From NCBI GenBank assembly GCA_963920665.1, contig OY987263.1, positions 39,033,218 through 39,097,217 on the forward strand: a DNA stretch of 64,000 nt. The letters run 5' to 3'. This DNA is from Straminergon stramineum. Lineage: Eukaryota; Streptophyta; Bryopsida; Hypnales; Calliergonaceae. A program made the position numbers and the translations under genes. Below the pieces are notes generated by a model that saw only the letters and a program-made list of their open reading frames with translations, did no database searches and was not told the origin of the DNA. Positions 12,345 through 23,721 of the stretch are shown in pieces (position 1 is the first letter of the stretch; every line of letters starts with the position of its first letter).

Positions 12345-13130
12345 TTAACCCTTTAAGTTCCTTGACTATGTTTTCACCAAAAACACTCCCAAACTATCAT
12401 TTCTAGTACAAGTACTAAATTTTTAGAAAAAAAACATTTCTGGACACATATAACCATAGGATCTTGTAGTAAGTTGGTTTAAGAAGATGTGGAAAAAATT
12501 TCAGAAATTTTCATTGTATGGATTGCAAGATATAAGTTTTCGAATTCACAAAAATCCCTTTATTGCCCTTGTGAAAAACTGGGCAATTGCACTTCACCAA
12601 CTCACATTTGTATGAAAAAATGTCTTATATGGTGGATTCATTCTTTAAGGTAAGTTGACTACATTTTTGAAAAATTTCAGATCATTTGGAATTGTACAAT
12701 ATATAGAAAAAAAATAGTAAGTAGAAAGAAGTAGAGAATGATTCAAAATATAAAATTGTTAAGAATTTTGTTACGGAATTGAAAAATGATAATTCCAATG
12801 GTGAAAATGTTGTAATAAACAATCTACATTATGTGATTTTATTATTTTCAAAAATATTGAAAATTGAGTAAAATAAAGGACTTCAAAGTTTATTTTAAAG
12901 TAGTCAGAGAATCAATTTCTGATTTTTGTTTTTGAAAAAACTGAATTTTTCTGATCTACCAAGACTACCTGCCTTGGAAAAAATTTCACTTATTAGATGA
13001 TAACTTTTGACTCATATTTCCAAATGTTATGAAAATTAGTGCACATGAAAGATACTCCTTGTCCCCACCTTCTACTAAAATTTCAACCTAAAATATGAAA
13101 ATCTCCAATCACATGCACCTGCCCAAAATT
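12345..13130. mobile_element. Truncated TTAA-bounded element, second copy of the 58881-59813 type (family a)
   Basis: It starts TTAACCCTTTAAGTTCCTTG and runs parallel to 58881-59813. Shared blocks include 'gactatgttttcaccaaaaac', 'aggatcttgtagtaagttg', 'aaatttcagaaattt', 'tagtaagtagaaagaagtag' and 'cacatg.acctgcccaaaa'. The other copy's right terminus (CTTTAGGGGTTAA) is missing here, so this copy is truncated or decayed at its right end. Confidence 0.75.
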
Positions 13131-14700
13131 TCTACTAACCAAAGGATGAAAAATTGTAAGAATAAATTTGAAATACCAAAATTGGACATGAAATAATACT
13201 AACTTGTACTAATTATGGAATGATGCAAATATTCAATGAAATATATTAATATGATAGTTCACACTAATTTAGATAAAATCAACAAAATGTGGTCTACACT
13301 TCTTGCAAACCATCTCGAATAGTGTCATTTTCATTTCCCCCCCTCTATGCACTTTCTTATCACTTCATCTTACTTTCGTCTAAATTTTCTTCAAATGCTC
13401 ATACAAATTGACCACGTTCATTTGAACTTTATTGAAGTAGTGTTAGAAGTCTTGCACTATTCAAATTGTTGCACTATTTGACTTAATTTGAATAACAATC
13501 CCCCTAATTTTAATGATTCACAACTAAATTTCAACATAGATACCATAAATTTTGGCAATACAATCACATTTCCTTCTTTATATTCCCTAAAGACTTGTTG
13601 ACTACACATATTAATACAATTATGGTACTCTACACTAATAATGCTGACTCACACTAATTTTAGTATTATGTAAATTTGCAAGGCACACTAAACAACATCA
13701 TAGTTCATGTTATTTAAAAAAAATCCAAAATAGTCTGGTCCACACTACTTTCATACTATCTCAAATGTTATCCAACTTTCATCCAAAGGTTCCCACTAAT
13801 TTGATCACATCCATCTAAAATTATCCAAATCAATATAAAGAGGTCTTCAACTATTTAAACTCTTGCATTGAGGTAGGAGGTCCCAAAAGCACCCATTTAA
13901 GAGTTGATTTGCAATTTTTCTAGAGTGACTACTTTAAAATATTTTTCAATAAATTTTCTGTGACAGACAAATTGAATTGGCATCTAATCCAAGTTGTTTC
14001 ATGTTTTTTGGACCTTCTTGAAATTAGTTATGAATTTTGAAGTTGGAGTCATAAAAGTGTCCACTCTAACTTTCATATGTTCATTGTTACATTGAAGAAA
14101 GTAAAATGTACCTTGTTGTTAGAGAGCACTTTTAGATCCTAGGTACGTTTTGGACTTCCTACCGTTAAATGAACAAACAAGTGTAAGGTGAAAATACCCA
14201 AAACCATCAATAAAATTGTTCTTGACAAGTGGACTTTTATTGAAAGTGTCCCCTAAAGTATAATTAAACTATTCCCATACTTACCCTTGAGCACCCTAGC
14301 GCCCCAAATTTGGCCTCTTACAATGAGAGGTTTGAGAAGTTTGACCATTATGATATCCTAGGTTGTACGGTGAAAACTTCCATAAGTTTCTTCTAAAGAT
14401 GTCTTCTCTACCTCTCTAGCAATCTCAACAGCCATGTCTCTTGGATCTTATTTTTTAATCCATAGGATCAACCTAAGTGGCTATTTGTAGCTTATTTTTG
14501 AAATTCATGCTAGGTGCTCAAGGGTTTCCTAAATTTTACTCCGTAGTATTATAACAAAAGCTATGTGATGGTTTCAATGGCCTACAACATTTCACTTTGA
14601 AAAATCATAGCAACTACATACCTTATCCAAAACTTATAATCCTTTTTTCGAAAATTCATGATTTTCAATTTCTAATACTACAAAAATGTTTTTTTTCTAG
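13131..14700. other. AT-rich gene-free stretch with one short family c element
   Basis: No coding exon was seen. The stretch contains the element at 13872-14163 and otherwise unclassified AT-rich DNA. Base composition rises in GC from about 14740, where the upstream region of the DUF1499 gene begins. Confidence 0.5.
13872..14163. mobile_element. 292-bp inverted-repeat element (family c)
   Basis: The left end GGTAGGAGGTCCCAAAAG and right end CTTCCTACC preceded by TTTTGGA are inverted copies with a few differences. The GGTAGGAGG core is shared with the elements at 11264 and 39997. The interior also resembles them ('catgttttttgga', 'gttatgaattt'). Confidence 0.6.
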
Positions 14701-14739
14701 AAAAAGGTGTTGAATTGCTTATTTTGTCGAAATCTGACA

Positions 14740-15117
14740 ATTTGTGGTCCCCAAGAATTGGTTCCTTCTTCTGCCCGCTCAACGTCCACTGCATGCTCCA
14801 GAACGGAGAAAGTCTATCCAGTTCTCCGACTCGTGGACGTCAACAAACAAACTCCAAAGGCAACTCTTTCAGTGCAAGCTCATCTCTCTCTCATCTCAAC
14901 TAAGCTTAAATTCAACCTGAACCTGCTTCTTCCCGGCCTGAATTTCCAGTCATTGAATCTTCCTGACCCACAAGCAGAGAATGACTTCATTTCAATCCAA
15001 CTCTTGTTGCAATCTCCTCCCATGCATACCCATCCGAGGTGGGTCATTCACATTTCTCGCAGGTAGAATTGAAGCTGTCTGAATTTGTGACTAACGTACA
15101 CCAAGTTCTGCTCAACA
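14740..15117 (+). promoter_or_regulatory. Probable promoter and 5' untranslated region of the DUF1499 gene
   Basis: GC content rises here relative to the AT-rich flank, and a CT-rich stretch ('catctctctctcatctcaac' near 14880) is of the kind common in plant 5' leaders. An open frame of 119 codons crosses the stretch but resembles nothing known, and is better read as untranslated. No clear TATA box was found. Confidence 0.4.
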
Positions 15118-18100
15118 ATGGCGATAGCTGCACAAGCTTCTGTGTGGCAGCGCCATCGCCACCAGAGGGTCACAAGCTCCAGTGGGACGATTGTGGATTC
15201 GGAAAGGTCAGCAGAGAGGGTGAGCGTTTTGGTATCCGGTGTGGTGAGTGTGAGCTTAAGCTTGAGCTTGAGCTTGAGCTTGAGCTGTTTCCCAGGGTGT
15301 GCTGTAGCGGCAGAGTTGAGGAGTAGTGATGATGTTGTTCCTTTTAGTTGGTTTCCGTGGGAGCAAGGGACGCCGCAGCAAGAGGAGCCGAAACAGGGGA
15401 CCTGCTCGACTTGCATTGGCGTCGTGGACGATACGTTGGGCTCGTGTAGTGCCACTGTTAATTGCGTCTCCTCGTTTGACGACAGGTGGGGACGTCCTCT
15501 TTGACAGCTTGCTTGAGGAATTTACGGTGAATTTTCGTGCCAATTTTGTTTGGGGGTTCAGGTGATGCGCAATTTGGGATGCATTTCTGGAACAATATGT
15601 GACGATTCGTTTTAGGTTAAGATGATACGCAATGTGAGATCTATTAATTTTTGTATCAATTCGTTTTAGGTTAAAAATGTGAGATCTATGCAGTTTTGTA
15701 ACAATTTTTAACGAATTGTTTTAGGTTAAAGTGATGCGCAATGTGAGTTGTATGCATGTTTGTGATAATCTGTTTGGGACTAGGGTGGTGTGCAATGTGA
15801 GATGCATTTCGGTGACAATTTGTAACGAATTATCTTCGGTTAAGGTGATGCGCAATGTGAGATGTATGGATTTTTGTGGTAATCTGTTTTTTGCCTTTGT
15901 GGTGTGTAATGTGAGTTGCATTTGTGTAAGAATTGTTGCATTGACCAAAGTTACATCTGTAGTTAATGTGAGGTACTTTGAGTGAGTTGCTACTGAGAAA
16001 ATAATGTCAAGGCTACAGAGTGACGCTTCTAAATGTACTGGGACAGCGCCTCATGTACTGAAACTGCTTGTTTTAGATTAGGGGGATCAATGTGCGATGT
16101 GAGCTGCACTTTGATAACAGTTTGTTTTAGGTTAGGATGATGTGCTATCTGAAACGCTTGTTTATCAAAATTTTCTGTAGGCTTTAAGTTTCGGAAGAAG
16201 CCCGTTTTGGGTTAGGATGATATGCAATCTAAAAGTTCCATTTTTGTAACGACTTGTTTCAGGTTACGATGATGTGCAATGTGAGCACTGCTCTTGTAAT
16301 GATTTGTTTTAGGCTAGAGTGACGTGCAAAGTGAGCGGCATTTTGGGAAAATTTTGTTTTCGGTTCGGGTGATGTGCAATGGAAGCTGCAGCTCTGTAAC
16401 AATTTCTTTCAGGCTAGGGTGATGTGCAATGTGGACTGCGTTTTGATAACAATTTCTTCTAGGTTAAGGTGATGTGCAATCTGAGGTACAACTTGGTAAC
16501 AAATTGCTGTAGGTTAAATTGATGATCAATCTTTTCAAGGAATTTGGTTTTGATGTAATCTTTTATTGTCTTGTTGTAAACCTTTAATGCTAAATGTTTC
16601 TTGTGCTCAGGCCGAACTTCTTTATTGCACCTTGGGAATTTCCAGGAGGACTGAAGACTGCGGTTAGTAATCTTCAGGAAGCTTTACAGCGTACAGGAGC
16701 TTCCATTAAGGAAAAGAGTGAGAGGTACGAATACTGCTGATGGATACAACCGGCACTCATGTTTGAGTCTTTCTCAAGGACTGTGATGACCCTTAATTAC
16801 GTTATCGAGTTTGAAGGACAGCAATTTCTTTGTCAAGGACTGTCAATTGGTCATTGATACTTCGACATGGATTCTTTGCAACATTTTTATGTTAGTGTGT
16901 AGTCTGTATCTCCGTATCTCCGTGTGGTAAATGAGTTTCAAAACACAGCATCTAACACCTTGGGCCCAAGGAAGAATCAAGGTATTTAACATGCTGCAAT
17001 CCTTGGGCATCTTCTTTCTTTTACACACATCCTCTTACATCTTGAGTTCAAGAAATTTGGAAAAGGAAGCCCTTTACATCAATCAAATCATTAGCTCTCT
17101 CAAAACAGCTCCTAATTGACCATATTGATCGAGTCCAAATCATATCGTGTTTTTTTATATGTTGTTTGATGAACATAAAGATGGGTGCACTCATAGAAAC
17201 AGTTAAGAATGTTACGAATTCACCATGTCCTTGAAACGCAGATACATTTATGCGGTTTTCACAGGAGAGGATGGTGTTAGCGACGACGTAGAGTTCCTAT
17301 TCAGTGATCCCACTGAGGATGCCACTGTGAATGTGCGGTCTGCATCTCGTGCTACGAATTACAAAGACAGTGGCAGGAATGGCAAACGACTGGAGGCTCT
17401 GCGTATGGAACTTGGTTGGGAACAGGTTTTTCTCATCACTTATATGATGCCATTTCTTTTTCGGCAGAATTTTTTTCTTCTGATCTGTACCATAGTTTGA
17501 ATTCTTGTGTTTTTATCTGTCATTGAGAAATAGAACGCCCAAACTCCGAGTTGGGTCACTTACACAAGGCTGGGAAACTGACTAGTAGACCATTTCTGTA
17601 AAGGTGGGTAAGCAGTCTAGATATGATGTGTTTGCTATTGACAGTAACTTGAATTCTAAAACTTATCTTGAGTCTTTAATACCGTTAGTCAGTCTCTCAA
17701 CTGCCAGTGATGTCAATCTTTATAAACTTCATGCCAAGTCCACACATACAAAAGAGCCGAATACTAAACAGTGAAGAAGTAAAAATCGATTTTTGCAATC
17801 TGGGGGAGACAAAAAAAGCTACGTGTAACGTCACCTTTGTCGACTACCTAATCATAATCGCTTCACAAGTTAGAAATTTAATTTTTAAGCACCAGCTCAT
17901 GGTACACCATGAGCTGCTACCTTGGAGTGGAATACCAGATTGGTTGTAAATATCAAAACGTAACTGTTCTTGAACTTGTCACCTCAAATTAATCAAATAT
18001 TTTTACAAGGTCTTACTTGAGTTCTGGCTGGCTAGACCCTGAAGAATCTTGCCGAAGACAACTAAAACCTTGCAAACAGTGTTAAAATTGTAATCTCTCT

Positions 18101-18339
18101 CTCGCCAAGGACCAAGATCAGAATCCTGGGTGGCCCTGACATGAGCTTGGAAAGCTTGATTTTTTCATACGGTAGGCGAAGTAAGTTACAATGCTTAAAG
18201 AGAATGCGTTGCACAGGTACCAATCCTGAGGAACCGGCAGCGACGGCTTTTCTTTATCGAGTCCCCGTGGGACACATTTGGGCCGGAACCACCTCCCACT
18301 TTTGACTACAAAGGTGGAGTAGAGTTTGTTCCAGACTAA
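15118..18339 (+). CDS. DUF1499 family protein, probably plastid/thylakoid targeted
   Basis: Exons 15118-15485, 16611-16724, 17242-17425 and 18217-18339 join in phase with GT-AG introns to 262 residues. Residues 1-62 look like a bipartite plastid signal: Ser/Arg/Gln-rich start, a hydrophobic stretch ending in an (SL)n tract (46-56), then CAVAA, an AxA-type cleavage motif. The mature part has CSTCIG (96-101), NCVSSFDDR (115-123), PNFFIAPWEFPGGLKTA, then DDVEFLF and VNVRSASR. These are the Cys, Arg and Ser/Arg motifs typical of the DUF1499 fold. The last exon encodes VPILRNRQRRLFFIESPWDT, a tail I associate with the plant members. The function of DUF1499 proteins is not established. The start chosen is the first Met followed by a targeting-like sequence; exon 1 is preceded by ~400 bases of moderately GC-rich untranslated DNA. 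Confidence 0.9.
15253..15285 (+). repeat. AGCTTG hexanucleotide microsatellite inside coding exon 1
   Basis: Five and a half AGCTTG/AGCTTA units encode Ser-Leu repeats at residues 46-56 of the DUF1499 protein. The tract forms most of the hydrophobic core of the predicted targeting signal. Unit gain or loss would keep the frame and change hydrophobic length by two residues per step. Confidence 0.92.
15555..16520 (+). repeat. Diverged minisatellite filling intron 1 of the DUF1499 gene
   Basis: Around sixteen diverged units of about 50-60 bases share the core 'gttttaggttaaggtgat' then 'gcgcaatgtgagatgcat' then 'ttttgtaacaattt'. They run almost without break from just after the donor (15486) to about 90 bases before the acceptor (16610). 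Units differ by point changes and small indels, which suggests an old array. Confidence 0.88.
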
Positions 18340-18544
18340 GAAGGACATGGTCTGAGAAAGTGGCTGTCGCAGCTCCTGCATTGTAGAAGGGATCACCATT
18401 ATTACAAACCAGGTGACCACCACAATGCCGTCCTCCGGATGTCTTTGGGGTAGCTTCGAGAACAGTTTTTGACTATCTTTTTATGGTCGACATGATATGA
18501 TCTCTGAATTATTGAACTGCAAATGTATATATTAATATCAGCAT

Positions 18545-19420
18545 TATAACCTGTACTCATTGAGAAAATTCTACGCTGAACTTTGTATGTAATTATGTTA
18601 ATACTGAACCTTGGCTCTCCTGAAAGTCATATCCATGATCTTGGTTTTTGAATTCTTAAACTGTCTTGGCTGTATCAATATCTGCTGGGTAGTATGTTGG
18701 ATTATTGATTCTGGGGAGGAGCATTGTTCTTTCTACTGCTTGAGAAATTTTCTACGCAGAAACATTTGCATGTTACTACTAGACTTTTGGGCCCTCTTGA
18801 ACGTCACATCCACGACCTTGGTTTTCGATTAAAATTTTTTGGGGTGTGTGTATCAATCTGTGCGAGATAGTATGTTGGATAATTGGTTCTGGGGAGCATT
18901 ATTTTGAGAATTTTCCACGCGGAACCATTTCGCATGTTGATACTGGACCTTGGCCCTCTTGAACGTCACATCCGTGACCTTGGTTTTTGAATTTTTAAAG
19001 CTTTTTTTGGGTGCATCGAAGTGTGCTGGACAGTATGTTGGATAATTGATTCTAGGGAATATTATTCACTCTACTGCTTTTGAAATATTCTACGCGGAAA
19101 CATTTGCATGTTACTCTTGGTCATTGGCCCTCGTGAACGTCACATCCTGATCTTAGTTTCTGAAGTTTTTAAATTGTTCTGTCTGTATCAATACCTGCCA
19201 GATAATATGTTGGATTATTGCTTCTGGAGGAGCATTACAGTCACTATTGCTTGAGAAAATTTCTACACGGAAACATTTGCATGTTAAAACTCAGGAGGTT
19301 GGGCTCTCCTGAACGTTACATCCATGATCTGGGTTTTGGAATTATTTTTTTAGAATTTTGCTTGCATCAATATCCGCTAGATAATGTAATTCTGGAGGAT
19401 GAATTTCGAATAATAGTCAC
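18545..19420 (+). repeat. Satellite-like tandem array, unit about 165-178 bp
   Basis: About five diverged units each contain 'acatttgcatgtta', 'gaacgtcacatcc.tgatctt', 'tatgttggattattg' and 'tctggggagcatta'. The 'gcatgtt' landmark recurs at about 18768, 18933, 19109 and 19279, with a degenerate first copy near 18590. The unit length is near that of many plant satellites. The array starts ~200 bases after the stop codon of the DUF1499 gene. Confidence 0.88.
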
Positions 19421-19650
19421 GACCTGTCCTTTGATGCTTGTCCTTGATGCGTAGCGAAGCAAGGGATAGTAGGACCCATGAAAGCGTGGAGAGATGCTTC
19501 ATACTTGGATTGACACGCCCATCAAAACTGCAAACTTTTGGGGGATTTTTTTTGTTTTACAATGATATCCGTGTGGTGTGCCCCCACAAAATGCAGGTCT
19601 ATGTTGGAAATTTTTCTTTAGTGGTAGCAAGGGTCTCAGGAATGGCTGCT

Positions 19651-19686
19651 GTTTTTGAGCACATGTCACTCCATGTGCTCAAAAAC
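19651..19686. repeat. Perfect 15-bp stem-loop
   Basis: Arms 19651-19665 (gtttttgagcacatg) and 19672-19686 are exact inverted copies with a 6-base loop. No gene ends here, so a terminator role is not implied. It could be the junction of a collapsed foldback element. Confidence 0.8.
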
Positions 19687-19892
19687 ACCACTTGGGGCTA
19701 ATTTTGTTCAATCTAGTATTATTTGGGATTTTATTCTGACCGGAAGAATTTTCCCACACTTACTGTACTTATGTTTCTGTGTGTGCAGTTGTAACAAAGG
19801 ATATGGGATATGCAATTGCATGTGTGTGTATCTCTGAATATTTTTACTTGCTTTTGTAAGAAATGGATTTGATCCCAAATCATTTACTTTTT

Positions 19893-20564
19893 TTAACCCC
19901 TAAATGCCCAAGGCCATTTTTGAGCTTCTAGGAATTAGCTTTGAATTGAACAAAAATCAATCACTTTGATAAGTTATATCAACTTTTTTTAATTTGTAAC
20001 CATGCAAATTCAAACTAGACATATTAAAGATCACCAATAGGAAAAAACACAACAATATCACATATGGATTGAAAGATTATTCTAGTTTCAAAAAAAGAAA
20101 AAGATTATAATGTTTGATGAGGAGTGTGTTAAAATTGCAAAAGTGATTTGAAATCTTTCAATCCTCTTTTCAAATGTCAAATCTAAAAAGTTGGTTACCA
20201 AAAACATATGAGGTTAAAGGGCCTAACATGTATAACCCCAATCAAATTATGGCTTTTCAAAATCTACTCCACTATTTTCTTAAATGAATTTTGAATGTGA
20301 TTTTTTCTCCAAGATCTAGTGTATTTGAGGCTCATTTCCAAGAGCCTCCAACACTTTGGAAAGTCAATAGACCCCTTGCACAAAATCTTGAATAGAAAAA
20401 TTAGAATCAATCATTTTCAAGATCAGATTCTTGATGCTAAAATTAGACTTCAAAAAGAAATTTTCAAAAATTGAAACCACTAAAAATAGCAACTTGGTTA
20501 GGTTTTATCTAATTTCAAATTATTGTCCATACTAAAATTTGATGCCTTGGGCATTTTAGGGGTT
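19893..20564. mobile_element. 672-bp TTAA-bounded inverted-repeat element (family a)
   Basis: The left end TTAACCCCTAAATGCCCAAG and right end GCCTTGGGCATTTTAGGGGT form a terminal inverted repeat of about 20 bases, with one extra T in the right arm. The whole body aligns with 56228-56872 ('caagatctagtgtatttgag', 'gctcattt.caagagcc', 'ccttgcac.aaatctt'). There is no coding content. The right TTAA is decayed to TTCAA. Confidence 0.85.
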
Positions 20565-21077
20565 CAATTACATTGACCACCTCTAGATTCTCAAAGAAAT
20601 GTGTGGTTAGTGTTTTTGAGAGGTTGGTTAATTAGATTGACTTTGCTAACATCAACTCCATCACCATTACAACGATTACAAACACAACTTTTAACATACT
20701 TATAAGCTTGGTCCAAGCCTTACTTCAATTCCTTGATCTTAATTCCTTGACGAAACTTTTATGGGAACCATACTAAATTGCTTATTTGTGAGATTTTAGG
20801 TGTAGTTATTGTATTTGCTGGGCAACTGCATTTGATGCTTGGAGAGCTTTTTCTCTAAGCAAGGTTTTTTTTTCCTTAGCCGACTACTACTGTACTGAAG
20901 AAAGGCCGATTGACAAACAGACACGTGTAAAACCTGCTCCAATGAAAATGCAACACGGATGTGTTTCTGAAGTGGGGTCTGTAAGTTATGAGCCAGCAGA
21001 GAGAAACAAGATTTGAATGCCTGATTGATACCCAATGCCATATCCCAAATGCCAATGACAGCTAAGGGAACTACACC

Positions 21078-21466
21078 TAAGGTACTAGCCAACCCATTTC
21101 CAACCACTTAAGCAATTATGCATATTTGGAGCAAAGGTTTTTTCAATGCAAAAAATTTCCCATGTGCAAAAATAGAGTTTAAAAGGATTGCATATTTTTC
21201 CAGAATTTCATTACGCAAAATGTAATTACTATGAATTTTTTAGTGGAAGATTCTCTTTGACCTCTAATGGTGGTATAGAGCTTTCTATTTGTGACCATAG
21301 GCTAATTACAAAATCAACCCAAGGGCTGATTGCTATATTGAGAGCCTTGCAACCAACCAATCATAATGCGACTCAATTACTCTAGAAACTGCGCCACAAC
21401 TTCATGGAAAGAAAGTAACCCACATATTGGAAAGGGAGGGTGATCAGAAATGGGTTGGCTACCTTA
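21078..21466. mobile_element. 389-bp inverted-repeat element with TAAGGTA ends (family c)
   Basis: The left end TAAGGTACTAGCCAACCCAT pairs with the right end ATGGGTTGGCTACCTTA apart from a 3-base difference. The shared TAAGGTA terminus groups it loosely with 11264-11807 and 39997-40411. The interior shows no gene. Confidence 0.6.
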
Positions 21467-21735
21467 ATTAAAATGAACCACTCCTCAAAAATCGACCCCT
21501 ATTTTAGAAGGGAATCTAAATAGAGAGGATATCCAAAATGATGCACTTTACAGTAATTTTTTGCAGTAAAATCTGCTTTCCCTTATGTCGGAAATTAAAA
21601 TAAAATATCGTAAGAAGATACTAGTTACGTAGTACAGCCCAGTTGCACAATTTTCGCTGTCCAACTGAAGAATTCCAGTGAACTGATTTCTGTTGCAGTG
21701 TTTGAACTTAACTTAACTTCGCTGAGTCATCAGGA

Positions 21736-22089
21736 GTGCACATGGTGTCCGCATTTCGAAGGAGCGGACGAAGGCGGTCATGGAAACTGAACGAAGCTTC
21801 GGCCAAACTGGAAGTCCCCGCCACTCGATCAGAGACCATTCGCGGAATAATTGAGGCACAAACTTCAAGCATTAGCAATAGTTTACAAATGGAATCATGT
21901 TCATGCGAAGCACTGATATGCTCAATTAAGTTACTGTCAACAACAGTTCTCGGAATCGTCTGCCGACGCGTTTCTCAAATTGCTGACTCAGGCAGTGGAA
22001 TCTTAGTCATAGTGATACCAGCACGACCGCTATTCATCTTATTTAATATTGCAAAATTCAACTCTGACTATCAGGATCGCATTAAGTAG
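21736..22089 (+). other. 117-codon open frame of uncertain status
   Basis: The first half (about 21730-21860) is more GC-rich than its surroundings and encodes a basic start (RRSGRRRSWKLNEASAKLEV). I recognise no family, and neither flank offers convincing exon structure. It could be a remnant exon, or a chance frame in a GC-richer patch. Confidence 0.2.
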
Positions 22090-22170
22090 GAGAGCAAATT
22101 AAGCGTCACTAGAAACATATTTCACATTTAACTATTTCTGGACTATTTAGTGAATTCTAGACAAAACATC

Positions 22171-22406
22171 TACACTAAATAGTGTAATTAGATTATTCCA
22201 CACTAATTTCTCAATATTTGACACTATATAAATATTTATTGGTACTGTACAAGAATTCACTACTTTTGCATTAGATATTGTTGTAATTGGGACTTGTCAA
22301 CTTCCACGTGTACAAATGGAAATATTTGTAGCAATATTTATTGACTTTGATGGCATGTATAGTAATTTTTGGGGGGTAAGGCAACCTAATTTCACTATTT
22401 AGTGTA
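22171..22406. mobile_element. 236-bp TA-bounded inverted-repeat element (family b)
   Basis: It begins TACACTAAATAGTGTAATTA and ends in the inverted form (CACTATTTAGTGTA). TA at both ends suits a TA target, as used by Tc1/mariner-type elements. The interior 'ctttgatggc' and 'tcaacttcc.cgtgtacaaatgg' blocks recur inverted at 22539-22770 and at 41898-42150. Confidence 0.8.
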
Positions 22407-22538
22407 GAGATCTCCGGATAATTATTTCTCAATGCTTGTACAGATCTTCCAATGTTTAGCATTGTCTCTCGATGAACATTTTTTTCTATTATAACTTTAG
22501 ACTTTTGAAAGTCCAAAAGTAATTAAATGTAGCATACA

Positions 22539-22770
22539 TACACTAAATAGTGAAATTAGGTTGCCTTGCAACAAGAAAGTTACTCTACAAGCTATCAAAG
22601 TCAATAAATATTTCTGAAAATATTTTCATTTGTATACATAGAGGTTGATGGGTCCCAATTACAAAAATACCTAATTCAAAAATAGTGCATTCTTGTACAA
22701 TAATTGAAAATATTTATATAGTGCCAAATGTCGAGAAATTAGTGTGTGACAACCTAATTTCATTATAGTT
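22539..22770. mobile_element. 232-bp TA-bounded element (family b), inverted relative to its neighbour
   Basis: It begins TACACTAAATAGTGAAATTA. The interior is the reverse complement of 22171-22406 ('caagctatcaaagtcaataa', 'cattcttgtacaataatt'). The right end is decayed (ctaatttcattatag). With 22171-22406 it makes a ~600-bp inverted pair that could fold into a long hairpin. Confidence 0.75.
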
Positions 22771-23363
22771 TTTTTGGTGAGAATCAATACAACAAAGAAG
22801 ATATATTTCAATCATTTTTTTTAAATTATTTAATTATAAATTAGTGTGTCTTAAATTTTGCAACTTAGTGTCATGCATGGTAATAGGAATAAAGTTAACA
22901 TTGTAGCAATGTCGATAACAATGTTTGGGTCACATTGGTTACCAATTGTAGGGAAGATCTTAAGGAATTCAAAGAGTTTCTCTTCCAAAAGTGGAGGTGA
23001 CCTAATTTCCTTGGGTCACACAAAGCCATGAAGGTCTCTATTCTTGATTTAATTCTTTGATTTAATTCTTTAATAATGGTTTAGGAAACATTTATTTGAT
23101 GAAAATGGAAATATTCTACAAATTTGGCACTTTCACATTCAGAACATGTGGTTTGAAATCTATACAAGGCCTAGAAATGAATGGAAAAATGGTGAATGGA
23201 ATACTGAAATTTTTCTATGAGGGGAGAAAAAAATCACAAACTTGAAAATCAATTGTAAGTGAATGATTTTGTGGCTTTTGACAAGCAATTCATCTAGATG
23301 AGCAATAGACATGTTATGACATGACAATAGATATCCAATACTATGCACACACCTCAACTATGG

Positions 23364-23721
23364 TAGAACCACTCATTACCAACCAGACCCCATGGCCACC
23401 TATAGATATTGGAAAATTCAACAAAAATCTAATTGATTTCTAACCATTAGTTTTTTGGTTTCTGACCCACTTCTAGCCATCAAAGTCTTGACACGTGTGC
23501 TTGGTTTTGAGAGCCATATAAATCTTTGGATGAGGAGTTAAGGAAGACCCTACATGTTGGGGATAAGTGTAGGCCAACTTCTGGCCTCCAAAATTCATAA
23601 CAATTTGAATTTAAGGAAAAAAATTATGAAAATTTGACAACACCCATGGTTTCTATTGTTCTACATGACAGAAAATTTGCATTGCTTACGTGGTTAAGTG
23701 GTTGGTAATGGGTGGTTCTAC
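23364..23721. mobile_element. 358-bp element with 21-bp terminal inverted repeats
   Basis: The left end, about 23364-23383 (GTAGAACCACTCATTACCAA), and the right end, about 23701-23721, are inverted copies with one mismatch. The interior has no coding content. It is not clearly related to the other families. Confidence 0.65.

Noticed and set aside
14707..15066. 119-codon plus-strand frame upstream of the DUF1499 gene
   Set aside because: No family resemblance, and it sits where the leader is expected.
15048..15455. Minus-strand frame with Lys-Leu repeats over DUF1499 exon 1
   Set aside because: The KL repeat is the antisense reading of the AGCTTG microsatellite. The plus strand carries the recognised family.
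18118..18423. 101-codon minus-strand frame
   Set aside because: Antisense of the last DUF1499 exon (18217-18339), which matches the family on the plus strand.
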